Below, piece after piece: positions 1 through 10,891 of a DNA stretch of 64,000 nt. Where the stretch lies: assembly GCA_944388035.1 (NCBI GenBank), contig CALXHF010000001.1, forward strand, positions 81,593 to 145,592, given 5' to 3'. Every line of letters starts with the position of its first letter. Within the stretch, counting starts at the first letter, position 1. The notes below the pieces were generated by a model, which was not told the DNA's origin, searched no databases, and worked only from the letters and a program-made list of their open reading frames with translations. Made by a program: the position numbers and the translations under genes. Source of the DNA: an uncultured Clostridia bacterium. GTDB taxonomy: Bacteria; Bacillota; Clostridia; TANB77; CAG-508.

Positions 1-1232
1 TAAATAATAAAAAAGTAGCTGTTATTTCTGGAATTTTATTGGTTTTACTAATTTATCTAATATATGTAATATATTTACTTATAAAACAACCAACAAATGT
101 TTTTACAATAGAAGAAGGAAAACTATATAAGGAAGAAACTGATATAGGTTATGTAATTAGAAATGAGAAGGTTGTTAAAGGTGAAAACTATAAAAATGGT
201 ATGGAACAAATAATAGCAGAAGGTGAAAAAGCAGCAGCGAACGAGAACATATTTAGATATTATAGTACAAATGAAGAAAACCTTAAAGCAAAAATTGCAG
301 AATTAGATGGTAAGATACAAGAAGCAATGGCTAAAGAAGATACTAATATACCATCATCTGATGTAAAAACATTAGAAAATCAAATTGATCAAAAAATAGA
401 AAATATTAATAAGATAACTAATATGTCTCAGTTGGAAGAAGAAAAGAAACAAATAGACGAATTAGTATCTAAAAAAGCAAAAATAGCAGGAGAGACAAGC
501 CCACAAGGGTCATACTTACGAAGCTTAATTGATGAAAGAAAGGGGTATGAATCTGAATTAAATTCTGGTGCGGAATATGTAAAAGCACCAATTAGTGGTA
601 TTGTATCATATAGAGTAGACGGTTTAGAAGAAGTATTAACACCAGATAATTTTAGCAATTTAAGTAAAGAATATTTAGAAGGACTAAATTTAAGTACTGG
701 AAAAATAGTTGCAACAAGTAATGAAGCGGGCAAAGTAATAGATAATTTTTATTGCTATATAGCAACAATAACATCATCAGAAGAAGCAAAACAAGCAGAA
801 GTAGGTGATAAAGTAAAAGTAAGGCTTTCTAATAATATAGAAACAGATGCAGAAATTACTAACATAATAAAAGAAGATGATGGTGATATAATCTTAATTT
901 TAAGACTAACAGAACAAATTAAAGAATTAATAAACTATAGAAAAATAACATTTGATTTGATTTGGTGGAATGCATCTGGGTTAAAAGTTCCAAACCAAGC
1001 AATAGTTACAGAAAATGAATTGAACTATGTAGTAAGAAATAGAGCAGGTTATTTAAGTAAAATATTAGTAAAAATAAAAAGACAAGGAGATAAATACGCA
1101 ATTATAGAATCTTATGATACAGAAGAATTAAAAGAATTAGGTTTTTCTGATACCGAGATTGCAAATTATAAGAAAATCTCTATATATGATGAGATTTTAA
1201 TAAATCCGGATTTAAGTAAAGTAGAAGAGTAA
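1..1232 (+). CDS. HlyD-family membrane-fusion/adaptor protein, 5' end outside window
   Basis: The frame is open from the left edge (first whole codon at base 3), so the true start lies upstream. Visible protein: a hydrophobic anchor over about the first 25 residues, then a long charged region likely to form coiled coil (about 60-175), then a lipoyl-like beta segment with 'VKAPISGIVSYRVDG' and a C-terminal barrel-like region. This order is typical of HlyD/RND-type adaptor proteins. In clostridia a protein of this kind often sits just upstream of sepF. The transported substrate is unknown and no transporter partner is visible. The assignment rests on architecture. Confidence 0.7.
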   Translation, partial: NNKKVAVISGILLVLLIYLIYVIYLLIKQPTNVFTIEEGKLYKEETDIGYVIRNEKVVKGENYKNGMEQIIAEGEKAAANENIFRYYSTNEENLKAKIAELDGKIQEAMAKEDTNIPSSDVKTLENQIDQKIENINKITNMSQLEEEKKQIDELVSKKAKIAGETSPQGSYLRSLIDERKGYESELNSGAEYVKAPISGIVSYRVDGLEEVLTPDNFSNLSKEYLEGLNLSTGKIVATSNEAGKVIDNFYCYIATITSSEEAKQAEVGDKVKVRLSNNIETDAEITNIIKEDDGDIILILRLTEQIKELINYRKITFDLIWWNASGLKVPNQAIVTENELNYVVRNRAGYLSKILVKIKRQGDKYAIIESYDTEELKELGFSDTEIANYKKISIYDEILINPDLSKVEE

Positions 1233-1331
1233 GAATATTAAAATAAGAACAATATTGTAAATAAAAAATAAAAAGAAATGTTACAGAAATGTTACAAAAA
1301 TATTAAAATTTAAAAACATTTTAAAAATATA

Positions 1332-1360
1332 TTGACATTTTGACAAAAAAAGTAGATACT
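1332..1360 (+). promoter_or_regulatory. Putative sigma-A promoter for sepF
   Basis: TTGACA at 1332-1337, 17-nt spacer, GATACT at 1355-1360, about 50 nt before the sepF start. A second overlapping TTGACA begins at 1340. The -10 box deviates from consensus. Confidence 0.45.
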
Positions 1361-1412
1361 TAAATACGTAAAAGAAAATAAACAAAGGAAGTAAATTTTA
1401 GGAGGTTTTTTT

Positions 1413-1910
1413 ATGTCAGGAGCATTAATGAATAAAGTATGGGATTTATTTGGTATGGATAGAGCTCAAGAAGAGGAAGATTACGAAAACGAGGATGTAT
1501 ATGATTACGAGGATGAAGAAGCAGAAGAACAAGAAGAAAGAGGTTTTTTCGGAAGAAGAAACAGAGATAATAAAGTTGTAAATATGCCACAATCACAAAC
1601 AAATAGTAATGCTATAAAAATGGTAATATCACAACCAACATCTTTTGAACAATCAGATGAAATTTGTTCTTTCTTAAAAGAAAGAAAATCTGTAATTGTT
1701 AATTTAGAATATGTAAATAAAGATGTAGCAAGAAGAATTGTAGACTTTATTAGTGGTGGAGTATATGCATTAGATGGATATATTCAAAAAGTTTCTAATT
1801 CTATATTCTTAGTTGCACCTTCAAATTATGAAATTACAAATGAAATGGCAAGAGAAGAAATGAAAAATAAATTATCAGTTTCTTGGCTTAAAAATAATGG
1901 AATAAACTAA
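1413..1910 (+). CDS. sepF: Cell division protein SepF
   Basis: 165 residues, the usual SepF length. SepF polymerises on the membrane and tethers FtsZ at the division septum. Visible: a short amphipathic N-terminus (MNKVWDLFGM), an acidic linker rich in E/D/Y, then the SepF core (about 65-155) with 'SVIVNLEYVNKDVARRIVDF' followed by 'SGGVYALDGYIQKVSNSIF'. The start is set by TTAGGAGG just upstream of ATG 1413. It lies just upstream of divIVA, the standard gram-positive division neighbourhood. Confidence 0.93.
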   Translation: MSGALMNKVWDLFGMDRAQEEEDYENEDVYDYEDEEAEEQEERGFFGRRNRDNKVVNMPQSQTNSNAIKMVISQPTSFEQSDEICSFLKERKSVIVNLEYVNKDVARRIVDFISGGVYALDGYIQKVSNSIFLVAPSNYEITNEMAREEMKNKLSVSWLKNNGIN

Positions 1911-1976
1911 GAAAAAACAAAAAGATAAAGATTAAAAAATAAAGTTAAATAAAAATATCCATAGAGGAGGAAGATA

Positions 1977-2435
1977 ATGATTACACCATTAGATATAGAA
2001 AATAAAAGATTTTCGAAACAAATGATGAATGGATATAGTGTTGAAGAAGTAGACGATTTCTTAGATGAGCTAACAGCAGATTATTCAAGAAATTACAAAG
2101 AAAATGCTGAACTAAAAGCTAAAATAGAAGAATTAACAAAAAATATGGAACATTATAAAAGTATTGAGACAACATTAAACAATACTTTAGTAATGGCGCA
2201 AAGTACAGCAGAAGATATAAAAAAAGTAGCACAACAACAAGCAGACCAAATAATAAGTGAAGCTAAAGCAACTGCTCAAAAACAAGTAGATGAATTAAAT
2301 AATGAAGTAGTTTTAAAAACAAAAGAAGTAGAAGACGTAAAAAAACAATTTGATATATATAAAGCAAAAATGGAATCACTTTTAATATCACAATTAGAAT
2401 TATTAAAAGATATAAATAAAGAAGATAATGCTTGA
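1977..2435 (+). CDS. divIVA: DivIVA-family cell division/polarity protein
   Basis: 152 residues. The N-terminal lipid-binding domain reads 'MITPLDIENKRFSKQMMNGY' followed by 'SVEEVDDFLDELTADY', diagnostic of DivIVA. The rest is a long coiled coil. DivIVA marks curved membrane at septa and poles. RBS GAGGAGG precedes ATG 1977. The stop codon lies within the first arm of a palindrome that appears to act as terminator. Confidence 0.92.
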   Translation: MITPLDIENKRFSKQMMNGYSVEEVDDFLDELTADYSRNYKENAELKAKIEELTKNMEHYKSIETTLNNTLVMAQSTAEDIKKVAQQQADQIISEAKATAQKQVDELNNEVVLKTKEVEDVKKQFDIYKAKMESLLISQLELLKDINKEDNA

Positions 2436-2471
2436 GACAAAATGGGTGTCCCACTTTGTCTCAATTTTTTT
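2432..2471 (+). terminator. Palindromic REP-like element serving as divIVA terminator
   Basis: Perfect 10-bp inverted arms TTGAGACAAA (2432-2441) and TTTGTCTCAA (2455-2464) around the core ATGGGTGTCCCAC, followed by a T run. The same arms and core GGGTGTCCC recur at 13138-13170 (inverted) and 14139-14170 around the Y1 transposase. This is therefore probably a solo copy of that repeat family reused as a terminator. Confidence 0.8.
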
Positions 2472-2898
2472 ATAAATATTTTTTTAGTTGTTCCACAGTA
2501 TTTTCTTGAAATTTAATAAATTCATTTAAAACATTTTTTACTTCATTATCAGCATCAGGATTTTGATTTAAAAGTTTAACTCCTTCTATTATTCCCATAT
2601 TAGTTCCTTGTATCATTAATTCTGCAATTTTAGAATTGCTTTTATCTGTTAAAGTGTTCATTTCAACACCCATCCAGCCCATAGCTTTTTGCATAGGATT
2701 TAATTCTTTTGGAAAATCATCAAATTTAGTTAATTCATTATTTACTTCATTTAATATTTTATTATATTCATCATATTGGTATTTTAGGCCTTCTTTAAAT
2801 CTATCATCCTGAACTTTTTCAGAAACATTTGAAATTGAATCCATCCCCATTTTTATACCTTTATTTAATTCGTTTAAAATATAACGGTTATTGTCCAT
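2470..2898 (-). CDS. Helical-bundle protein, ferritin-like superfamily candidate
   Basis: 142 residues on the minus strand with a strong RBS (AAGGAGG, complement of about 2903-2909) before ATG 2898. Predicted nearly all helical, with long amphipathic segments ('GIKMGMDSISNVSEKV', 'VLNEFIKFQENTVEQLKKYL') and no signal peptide or membrane segment. It resembles the short four-helix proteins annotated near ferritins in Firmicutes, and a Dps-like gene is divergently transcribed next to it. I do not recognise a specific family and can see no metal-ligand set. Function unknown. Confidence 0.6.
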   Translation of the reverse strand: MDNNRYILNELNKGIKMGMDSISNVSEKVQDDRFKEGLKYQYDEYNKILNEVNNELTKFDDFPKELNPMQKAMGWMGVEMNTLTDKSNSKIAELMIQGTNMGIIEGVKLLNQNPDADNEVKNVLNEFIKFQENTVEQLKKYL

Positions 2899-3027
2899 AA
2901 TAAGCCTCCTTAAAAAATATTTATAATTTTATTATCTACAAAAATAATTAAAATATTAAAAATAAATTGAATAAAAAAAATTCTTTTTGTAAAAAATAAT
3001 AAAAAAGTATGAAAGGAAAGTTTGAAA

Positions 3028-3468
3028 ATGGAAGATTTAGTTAAAAGTTTGAATTGTTTTTTATCTGATTTAAATGTGTTTTATAGAAAGCTTCAAAATT
3101 ACCATTGGAATATAAAAGGGAAAGAGTTTTTTGAAATGCATATTAAACTAGAAGAATATTATGATGAGATAAATGATGAAATTGATGAAGTAGCAGAACA
3201 CATTTTAATGTTAAATGCTGAACCTTTAGGAACTATGAAAGATTATTTAGATAATACTTGTATTAAAGAAGCCAAAAATGAAAAAATCGATACTTGCCAA
3301 GTTGTAAATAATATAATTACAGATTATAATACTTTGCTTAAAAAAGCAAATGAAATTAAGGAAAAAGCTGATAATATTAAAGCTTATGGAACTTCTTCTT
3401 TAATTGATAATTATATTCTTCTTTATATGAAAAATTTATGGATGTTAAATCAATTGAATATGAAATAA
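3028..3468 (+). CDS. dps: Dps-like ferritin family protein
   Basis: 146 residues, typical of Dps. Dps dodecamers oxidise and store iron and protect DNA from peroxide. Visible: 'LNVFYRKLQNYHWNIKG' then 'EEYYDEINDEIDEVAEHIL', matching the Dps ferroxidase-site region (H in YHW, plus D/E on the next helix). RBS AAAGGAAAG at about 3012-3020 favours ATG 3028 over an in-frame TTG at 3022. It is monocistronic with its own terminator. Confidence 0.85.
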   Translation: MEDLVKSLNCFLSDLNVFYRKLQNYHWNIKGKEFFEMHIKLEEYYDEINDEIDEVAEHILMLNAEPLGTMKDYLDNTCIKEAKNEKIDTCQVVNNIITDYNTLLKKANEIKEKADNIKAYGTSSLIDNYILLYMKNLWMLNQLNMK

Positions 3469-3490
3469 AAATTAAAAATAGCTTAGAAAA

Positions 3491-3530
3491 AAATAAACTT
3501 AAAGTATAAAACTTTAGGTTTATTTTTTTT
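3491..3530 (+). terminator. Rho-independent terminator after dps
   Basis: Inverted arms AATAAACTTAAAG and CTTTAGGTTTATT around a short loop, followed by eight T. Confidence 0.75.
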
Positions 3531-3613
3531 AAGAAAAAATCAATTAAATTTAAAACAACTTCTTTATCTCTTTTGCTTAATTTTTAAATTTCTCATCATA
3601 TATTGAAATATAA

Positions 3614-3754
3614 TTTTTTACATCTGTATCTAATAAATCATATAAAATAATATCTGGTGTTATTTTATATACCATAGATAAAGAAGAAAAAATAGTATAT
3701 ATTGCACATATATATTATGGTGGAAGAAACTATTTAGATGGTGGTTTATTATAA
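3614..3754 (+). pseudogene. C-terminal remnant of a RelE/ParE-type toxin
   Basis: An open stretch of about 46 codons without a start ends at the stop 3752-3754. Its peptide contains 'YTIDKEEKIVYIAHIYYGG' followed by RNYL, matching the closing strands of RelE/ParE toxins (usually VYILRI.HGRRDYL). The N-terminal half and any antitoxin are missing. This is a decayed fragment, not an expressed gene. Confidence 0.45.
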
Positions 3755-3885
3755 ATTATAAATAAGTATTTTGTTTTGAGTTTAAGAAATTAAATTCAAA
3801 GCATTTTTTTCTGGAAATTTTTGGGTTACATTAAAAGATAAAAAAGTTAATATTAAAAACAATTAAAAATAGCTCAAAGTCGAAA

Positions 3886-4011
3886 ATGGAGCGAATAAAA
3901 GAAAGTAAGGAAATGTCAAACTTAAATTTAAAATGTATATGGATACCAACAGAAATATTAACAGATAATAAGTTAAGTGATAAAGAAAAAACATATACAC
4001 TTGGAATATAA
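3886..4011 (+). pseudogene. Fragment resembling N-terminus of a helix-turn-helix/replication-initiator-like protein
   Basis: A 41-codon open frame from ATG 3886 with the motif 'IWIPTEILTDNKLSDKEKT', like the start of plasmid or phage winged-helix replication or conjugation proteins ('IPxEIL..K.LS..EK..YA'). It stops early. With the toxin fragment just upstream, it suggests 3.53-4.03 kb holds debris of an old mobile element. Confidence 0.3.
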
Positions 4012-4029
4012 AAATTAAAAGAAAAGTTA

Positions 4030-4056
4030 AGCAGGTAGGTAATCTACTTGCTTTTT
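4030..4056 (+). terminator. Stem-loop with T run before the heat-shock operon
   Basis: AGCAGGTAG (4030-4038) pairs with CTACTTGCT (4044-4052), followed by T residues. It isolates the heat-shock promoter from upstream transcription. Confidence 0.65.
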
Positions 4057-4142
4057 ATAAATGCGTTTCCAATAATACTAAAAGGTTGCAAAGGAAACAT
4101 CCCTTTTCACAAAAAATTCACAAAATATTTTAGCAGAAAGTA

Positions 4143-4169
4143 TTGACAAGTGCTAAAATTGGGTATAAT
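4143..4169 (+). promoter_or_regulatory. Promoter of the hrcA-grpE-dnaK-dnaJ operon
   Basis: TTGACA 4143-4148 and TATAAT 4164-4169 with a short 15-nt spacer. An extra CIRCE half-site-like sequence (AGTGCTAAA, about 4150-4158) lies between the boxes, so a repressor could occlude RNA polymerase directly. Confidence 0.65.
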
Positions 4170-4180
4170 ATATAACAAGG

Positions 4181-4207
4181 TTAGCAAACGAACTTAAGGA
4201 GTGCTAA
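4181..4207 (+). promoter_or_regulatory. CIRCE operator (HrcA binding site), left arm degenerate
   Basis: The consensus is TTAGCACTC-N9-GAGTGCTAA. Here TTAGCAAAC (4181-4189), a 9-nt spacer and a perfect GAGTGCTAA (4199-4207). Two mismatches in the left arm. It sits just downstream of the -10 box and before hrcA, as expected for HrcA repression of class I heat-shock genes. Confidence 0.85.
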
Positions 4208-4236
4208 AACTAACAATTAAAGAAGAGGTGAAAAAA

Positions 4237-5254
4237 TTGTTAGATGATAGAAAAAAGAAAGTATTACAAGCAATTGTAGAAGAATATATAAATACAGCAG
4301 AACCAGTTAGTTCAAATGCTTTAACTAAAAATCACGGTCTAGATTGTAGTAGTGCAACAATAAGAAATGAAATGGCAGAACTAGAAAAAAATGGTTATTT
4401 AGACAAAACACATACATCGAGTGGTAGAGTGCCTTCAGAAAAAGGGTATAGATACTATGTAGATGAGCTTGTAAATGATAAAGATATAAGCCTAGAAGAA
4501 ATAAAATATATAAGTGACAAATTAGAAACAAAAGTAAATGAAATAGAAGACTTAACAAAAATAACAGCAAATACAATATCTGAAGTAACTCATTATACAA
4601 CAATATCTATAGGACCAAAAACAAATGAACAATTAATAGAAGAAATAAAATTTGTATTACTTCGGCTCTAGAATGATGATGGCAGTAATACTTACAGATA
4701 GTGGTTTAGTAAAAGAAACTATAATAAAATTTGATGAAGATATAACAGCAAAACAAGTTGAAACTATTAATTATATGTTTAATAAAAAATTAAAAGGTGA
4801 GCCACTTTCAACAATAGATAGACCATTAGAAGAATATTTATATGATGAAATGACATATAGTGTAAATGTTGTAAAACCAATAATAGAACAGATAAAAAAA
4901 GTCTTAGCAGAAGAAGATAAAATATATTTAGAAGGAGCAAATAAAGCTTTTGAATTACCAGAATTTAATAGCCTAGAAGTTGCAAAAAACTTTGTAAATA
5001 TATTAGATGAAAAAGAAGTTGTTGCAGATATGTTAAATAGTGGATTTGCAGAAGATATAAAAGTTTATATTGGTGATGAAAACGAAAAAGAACAATTAAA
5101 AGACTTTAGTGTAGTAACATTTAAACATAAAGTAAATGGAAAAGATTTAGGAACAATAGGAATTATAGGTCCAAAAAGGATGGACTATTCAAAAGTTATT
5201 TCAGTTATGAAATATATAAATAAAAAATTAAATGGTAATGGAAAGAAGGGATAA
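4237..5254 (+). CDS. hrcA: Heat-inducible transcription repressor HrcA, read through a +1 shift at CGG 4663
   Basis: HrcA represses the chaperone operon by binding CIRCE. The N-terminal winged helix shows 'SSATIRNEMAELEKNGYLDK' followed by THTSSGRVPSEKGYRYYVDEL-type residues, diagnostic of HrcA. TTG 4237 (MLDDRKKKVLQAIV) with AGAGGTG upstream is the best start; an in-frame GTG at 4201 lies inside CIRCE. The first frame ends at TAG 4669 two codons after CGG 4663-4665. Skipping one base there gives GGC (Gly) and continues 'LLGSRMMMAVILTD' to 5254. The joined product is about 338 residues, the normal HrcA length. The stop overlaps the spacer to grpE. Confidence 0.85.
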
Positions 5255-5255
5255 A

Positions 5256-5780
5256 ATGAAGGAAGAAAAAGAAGAAAAGGAAAAAATGGAAAATAACGAA
5301 GTAGAAAAAACTAATAAAGAAGAAAATAAGAAGGAAAATAAAGAAAAAGAAATGGTACCAAAAGAAGATTATGAGGCATTAGATGACCATTTTAAAAGAA
5401 TTTTAGCAGAATTTGAAAACTTTAAAAAACGTAGTCAAAAAGAAAGAGAAACATTATATAATTCAATATTATCAGATGTAGTAGAAGTAATTCTTCCAGT
5501 ACTAGATAACTTAGAAAATGCAGTAAAAGTTGAGACAAAAGATGAAGAATATAAAAAAGGAATTGAACTTGTACTAAAACAATTTAATGATGTTTTGAAA
5601 TCAAAAGGAGTAGAAGAAATAGAAGCTTTAGGTCAGACTTTTGATCCAGAGTTACACGAAGCAGTAAGAAGTGTGCAAGATGATGAAAAAGGTGAAAAAG
5701 AAGTTGTAGAAGTTTATAGAAAAGGTTATAAAATAGGAAGCAAAGTAATAAGACACTCAATGGTAGCAGTAGCTAATTAA
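5256..5780 (+). CDS. grpE: Nucleotide exchange factor GrpE
   Basis: 174 residues. GrpE releases ADP from DnaK. A Lys/Glu-rich N-terminal tail leads into the long coiled coil ('DDHFKRILAEFENFKKRSQK') and the C-terminal beta domain 'GQTFDPELHEAV', 'VYRKGYKIGSKVIRHSMVAV'. ATG 5256 is supported by AAGAAGGGA just upstream, one base after the hrcA stop. An in-frame upstream GTG at 5232 lacks such a site. Confidence 0.94.
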   Translation: MKEEKEEKEKMENNEVEKTNKEENKKENKEKEMVPKEDYEALDDHFKRILAEFENFKKRSQKERETLYNSILSDVVEVILPVLDNLENAVKVETKDEEYKKGIELVLKQFNDVLKSKGVEEIEALGQTFDPELHEAVRSVQDDEKGEKEVVEVYRKGYKIGSKVIRHSMVAVAN

Positions 5781-5881
5781 AAACAGATATAGTTTTATTA
5801 TATATATATTGTTTATAATTTGTTTATTAATATGTTATTAAATTTTAATTTATATATTTTTATTATAAAAAGAAAGGATGA

Positions 5882-7750
<1,869 letters not shown>

Positions 7751-7762
7751 AAGATAAAAGAG

Positions 7763-7785
7763 GATTAGAGGGACTTCCTCTAATC
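7763..7785 (+). other. Intercistronic stem-loop between dnaK and dnaJ
   Basis: Perfect 9-bp stem GATTAGAGG/CCTCTAATC with a 5-nt loop, not followed by a T run. It could be a partial attenuator or an RNA-processing/stability hairpin that lowers dnaJ relative to dnaK. Confidence 0.55.
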
Positions 7786-7808
7786 TTCTAACTTTTAAGG
7801 AGGAAGAA

Positions 7809-8972
7809 ATGGCAACTAAAAGAGATTATTATGAAGTTTTAGGTGTAAATAAAAATGCAACAGATGATGAGATAAAAAAAGCTTATCGTAAACTTGCAAA
7901 AAAATACCATCCAGATGCAAACCCAGATAATAAAGAAGAAGCAGAAGCTAAATTTAAAGAAGTAAATGAAGCATATGAGAATTTATCAGATCCACAAAAA
8001 AGAAAGATGTATGACCAATTTGGAGCAAACGGACCACAAGGTGGTTTTGGCCAAGGAGGACCTTTTGGAAATGGAGGATATTATTCATATTCTAGTTCAG
8101 GTTTTGATGGTTTTTCAGACTTTGGAGATTTAGGAGATATTTTCTCAACATTTTTTGGTGGAGGTTTTGGTGGAAGACGAAACTCTACAAGAAAAAATGG
8201 TCCTGTTAAAGGAGCAGACTTAAATGTAAGAATGGAAATCACTTTTGAACAAGCTTTTATGGGTGTTGAAAAAGAAATTGTAATTACAAGAGATGAAGAG
8301 TGTAGTCATTGCCACGGAACTGGTGCAAAACCAGGAACTTCTCCTATAAAATGTCCTACTTGTAATGGAACAGGTCAAGTAACACAAGTACAAAATACAA
8401 TATTAGGACAAATGCAAACAACAAGAACTTGTTCAGCTTGCCACGGAACAGGTGAAATAATAAATAACCCTTGTGAAAATTGTAATGGAAAAGGAACAAT
8501 AAGAAAACAGCCAAAAATAAAAGTAAAAATACCAGCTGGAATAGATGATAATCAAACAGTAGTATTGAGAGGAGAAGGAGAACCAGGCAAAAAAGGCGGA
8601 CCTAAAGGAGATTTATATATTACTGTTAAAGTTAAAAAACATAGTGTATTTACAAGGAAAGGAAACAATGTACTTTGTGAAATACCAATAACAATAACAC
8701 AAGCATCTTTAGGAGCAGAACTTGAAATACCAATGGTAGATGGAAGTAAAGAAAAATATAAGATACCAGAAGGAACACAAACAGGAAGTAAGTTTAATAT
8801 TAGAAATAAAGGTTTTAAATCAGTTAGTTCTAATAGTGTTGGTGATTTTATATTTACAGTAATAGTTCAAACGCCAAAAAGACTTTCAAAAGAACAAAGA
8901 GAATTATTAACTCAGCTTGCAAAAACAATGAACGAACAGCCACCAGTGAAAAAACGTGGATTATTTGGATAA
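7809..8972 (+). CDS. dnaJ: Chaperone DnaJ (Hsp40)
   Basis: 387 residues. The J domain (1-70) has the HPD motif in '[10 protein letters not shown]'. A Gly/Phe-rich region (about 75-125) follows. The zinc domain has four CxxCxGxG repeats ('CSHCHGTG', 'CPTCNGTG', 'CSACHGTG', 'CENCNGKG'), then the two C-terminal peptide-binding domains. It delivers substrates to DnaK and stimulates its ATPase. RBS AAGGAGGAAG upstream; last gene of the operon. Confidence 0.97.
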   Translation: MATKRDYYEVLGVNKNATDDEIKKAYRKLAKKYHPDANPDNKEEAEAKFKEVNEAYENLSDPQKRKMYDQFGANGPQGGFGQGGPFGNGGYYSYSSSGFDGFSDFGDLGDIFSTFFGGGFGGRRNSTRKNGPVKGADLNVRMEITFEQAFMGVEKEIVITRDEECSHCHGTGAKPGTSPIKCPTCNGTGQVTQVQNTILGQMQTTRTCSACHGTGEIINNPCENCNGKGTIRKQPKIKVKIPAGIDDNQTVVLRGEGEPGKKGGPKGDLYITVKVKKHSVFTRKGNNVLCEIPITITQASLGAELEIPMVDGSKEKYKIPEGTQTGSKFNIRNKGFKSVSSNSVGDFIFTVIVQTPKRLSKEQRELLTQLAKTMNEQPPVKKRGLFG

Positions 8973-8973
8973 A

Positions 8974-9003
8974 GGATATAGTAAAAGCTATATTCTTTTT
9001 TTG
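8974..9003 (+). terminator. Terminator of the dnaK operon
   Basis: GGATATAG pairs with CTATATTC (one G-T pair) around TAAAAG, followed by seven T. Confidence 0.75.
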
Positions 9004-9059
9004 TATATAAATTGTGTCAAAAAACAAATAAATTAATATAATAACCATAGGTGGTAAAA

Positions 9060-9410
9060 ATGGAATTTATAATAAGAATAATATTTTGGACATTAGCTAC
9101 TTATGGTTTGTTTGAGATAATAAAGAATATTATATATATAAGTACATATACAAATTTTAAATCAGATGGAATATATGTAATAATAGCGGTTAAGAATCAG
9201 GAAGATAAGATAGAAGGTTTTATGAGGTCAGCATTATTTAAAATGTTGTATGGAAGAGATGATTACGTTAAAAATATAATAATAACAGACTTAAAATCAA
9301 AAGATTCAAGTAAAGAAATAATAAAAAAACTATCAGAAGAATATGAGTGTTTAGAAGCAGTTAATTGGAAAGATTGTAAAGAAATAATGGATAGTGTTGA
9401 CGAAAGCTAG
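9060..9410 (+). CDS. Small membrane-anchored protein of unknown function, 3' end altered by TnpB element
   Basis: 116 residues from ATG 9060 (RBS AGGTGG). One N-terminal membrane segment ('IIRIIFWTLATYGLFEIIKN'), then a cytoplasmic alpha/beta segment with 'YVIIAVKNQEDKIEGFMRS' and 'YVKNIIITDLKSKDSSKEII', which recalls the opening of a GT2 fold without its catalytic part. The last residues appear to be encoded by the left end of the IS605-type element that follows TTGAC (9397-9401). Removing the element would give the ending MDSVDKLVSL. Function unknown. Confidence 0.6.
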   Translation: MEFIIRIIFWTLATYGLFEIIKNIIYISTYTNFKSDGIYVIIAVKNQEDKIEGFMRSALFKMLYGRDDYVKNIIITDLKSKDSSKEIIKKLSEEYECLEAVNWKDCKEIMDSVDES

Positions 9411-10835
9411 TTGCCTGAAATATAGGTAACCGTAATCCCATTGGCTTTAGACGATGGGTCGAGGTTGCAAAAAGTATATATTTTGTGTTATACTGTCTGT
9501 GTAAATATATAGAAATAAAAATATTTACTACAACAACTTGCTTTGTTTTCAGTTTAGAAAAGGTTTTATGATAAATATTAATAAAATATATAGAAAGTAA
9601 AAATTAGAAAAGGCGGTGAGAGTCAAAAATGTTAAAAGCATATAAATATAGAATATATCCAAATAAAGAACAAGAAGAACAAATAGAAAAAACATTTGGC
9701 TGCTCACGTTTTGTTTATAATAAAACATTAGCATATAGAAAAGAAATGTATGAAAAAGAAAAAATAAGTGTAAGTAAAATAGACTGTAATAATTATTGTA
9801 ATAGAGAATTAAAGAAAGAATATGAGTGGTTAAAAGAAGTAGATAAATTTGCTTTAACAAATGCAATATATAATATGGATACAGCATATCAAAAATTCTT
9901 TAAAGAAGGAGGAGGATATCCAAAGTTTAAGAGTAAGCATAATAATTATAAATCATATACAACAAACTATACAAATGGAAATATAGAAGTAGATTATGAA
10001 AAAGGAAGAATACAATTACCAAAATTACAGAAAGTAAAAATAAAATTACATAGAAAATTTAAAGGACAAATAAAATCAGTTACAGTATCACAAGAGGCAA
10101 GTGGAAAATACTATGTATCAATACTAGTAGAAACTAAGCATCAAGAATTACCACATACAAATAAAAAGATAGGAATAGATTTAGGAATAAAAGATTTATT
10201 AATAACATCAGAAGGAAAGAAATATGAAAACCCAAAGATAATAAAAAAATACGAGAAAAAATTAGCAAGAAAACAAAGACAATTATCACATAAGAAAAAA
10301 GAAAGTAAAAATTATAAAAAGAAGAAAAAAGAAATAGCAAAATGCCACGAAAAAATAAAAAACATAAGAAAAGATTATCTGCATAAAATTTCTAACAAGA
10401 TTATCAGCGAAAACCAAGTGATAGTAACAGAAAATTTACAGATAAAGAATATGGAAAAAAATCATAAATTAGCAAAAGCAATAACAGATGCATCTTGGTA
10501 TGAGTTAACAAGACAATTAGAATATAAAGCAAAATGGAACGGGAGAGAATATATAAAAGTAGATACTTTTTATGCAAGTAGCCAATTATGTTCTGTATGT
10601 GGATATCAAAATAAAGAAGTAAAAGATTTATCTATTAGAAAATGGATATGTCCAGAATGTAAAACAGAACATAATAGAGATATAAATGCTGCAAAAAACA
10701 TCTTAAAGGAAGGACTAAGAAAAATAGCATAAGAAATATAGGGAAGGGACAGCCCGAATAAACGCCTGTGGAGATAGTAGGTTACGAGGTCTAAAAAGCA
10801 GGAAGCCCATTGGCTTTAGACAATGGGTAGTTCAC
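9402..10835 (+). mobile_element. IS605/IS1341-type element carrying only tnpB
   Basis: Both ends carry the same 22-nt subterminal hairpin: CCCAT-TGGCTTTAGACG-ATGGG at 9437-9458 and CCCAT...ATGGG at 10806-10827. The right end closes with TTCAC (10831-10835). The left boundary is inferred after TTGAC (9397-9401), a plausible target-adjacent motif. There is no TnpA transposase, so the element depends on one in trans or is immobile. Confidence 0.8.
9629..10732 (+). CDS. tnpB: TnpB RNA-guided nuclease (IS605 family)
   Basis: 367 residues, intact. TnpB is a RuvC nuclease guided by an RNA from the element's right end; it is the ancestor of Cas12. RuvC acidic residues are all present: D in '[14 protein letters not shown]', E in '[12 protein letters not shown]', D in '[11 protein letters not shown]'. 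The zinc ribbon is 'CSVCGYQN' ... '[11 protein letters not shown]'. The start follows 'GGCGGTGAG' upstream of ATG 9629. Because all catalytic residues are kept, it is probably active. Confidence 0.93.
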   Translation: MLKAYKYRIYPNKEQEEQIEKTFGCSRFVYNKTLAYRKEMYEKEKISVSKIDCNNYCNRELKKEYEWLKEVDKFALTNAIYNMDTAYQKFFKEGGGYPKFKSKHNNYKSYTTNYTNGNIEVDYEKGRIQLPKLQKVKIKLHRKFKGQIKSVTVSQEASGKYYVSILVETKHQELPHTNKKIGIDLGIKDLLITSEGKKYENPKIIKKYEKKLARKQRQLSHKKKESKNYKKKKKEIAKCHEKIKNIRKDYLHKISNKIISENQVIVTENLQIKNMEKNHKLAKAITDASWYELTRQLEYKAKWNGREYIKVDTFYASSQLCSVCGYQNKEVKDLSIRKWICPECKTEHNRDINAAKNILKEGLRKIA

Positions 10836-10855
10836 AAACTTGTCTCTTTGTGATA
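10733..10855 (+). ncRNA. Omega/reRNA scaffold end plus guide
   Basis: TnpB guide RNAs span the 3' end of tnpB and the right end, and use the flanking chromosome as guide. Here the scaffold ends in the CCCAT/ATGGG hairpin (10806-10827) and GTAGTTCAC (to 10835). The guide would then be 10836-10855. The 5' end of the RNA probably lies inside tnpB and is not defined. Confidence 0.55.
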
Positions 10856-10891
10856 AACTAAAAATGTTAATTAAAAAACAAGGAGAAGGAA

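Noticed and set aside
9459..9628. A tnpA gene or second ORF upstream of tnpB
   Set aside because: The 170-nt gap has no open frame with the HUH motif; only hairpin, promoter-like and leader sequence.
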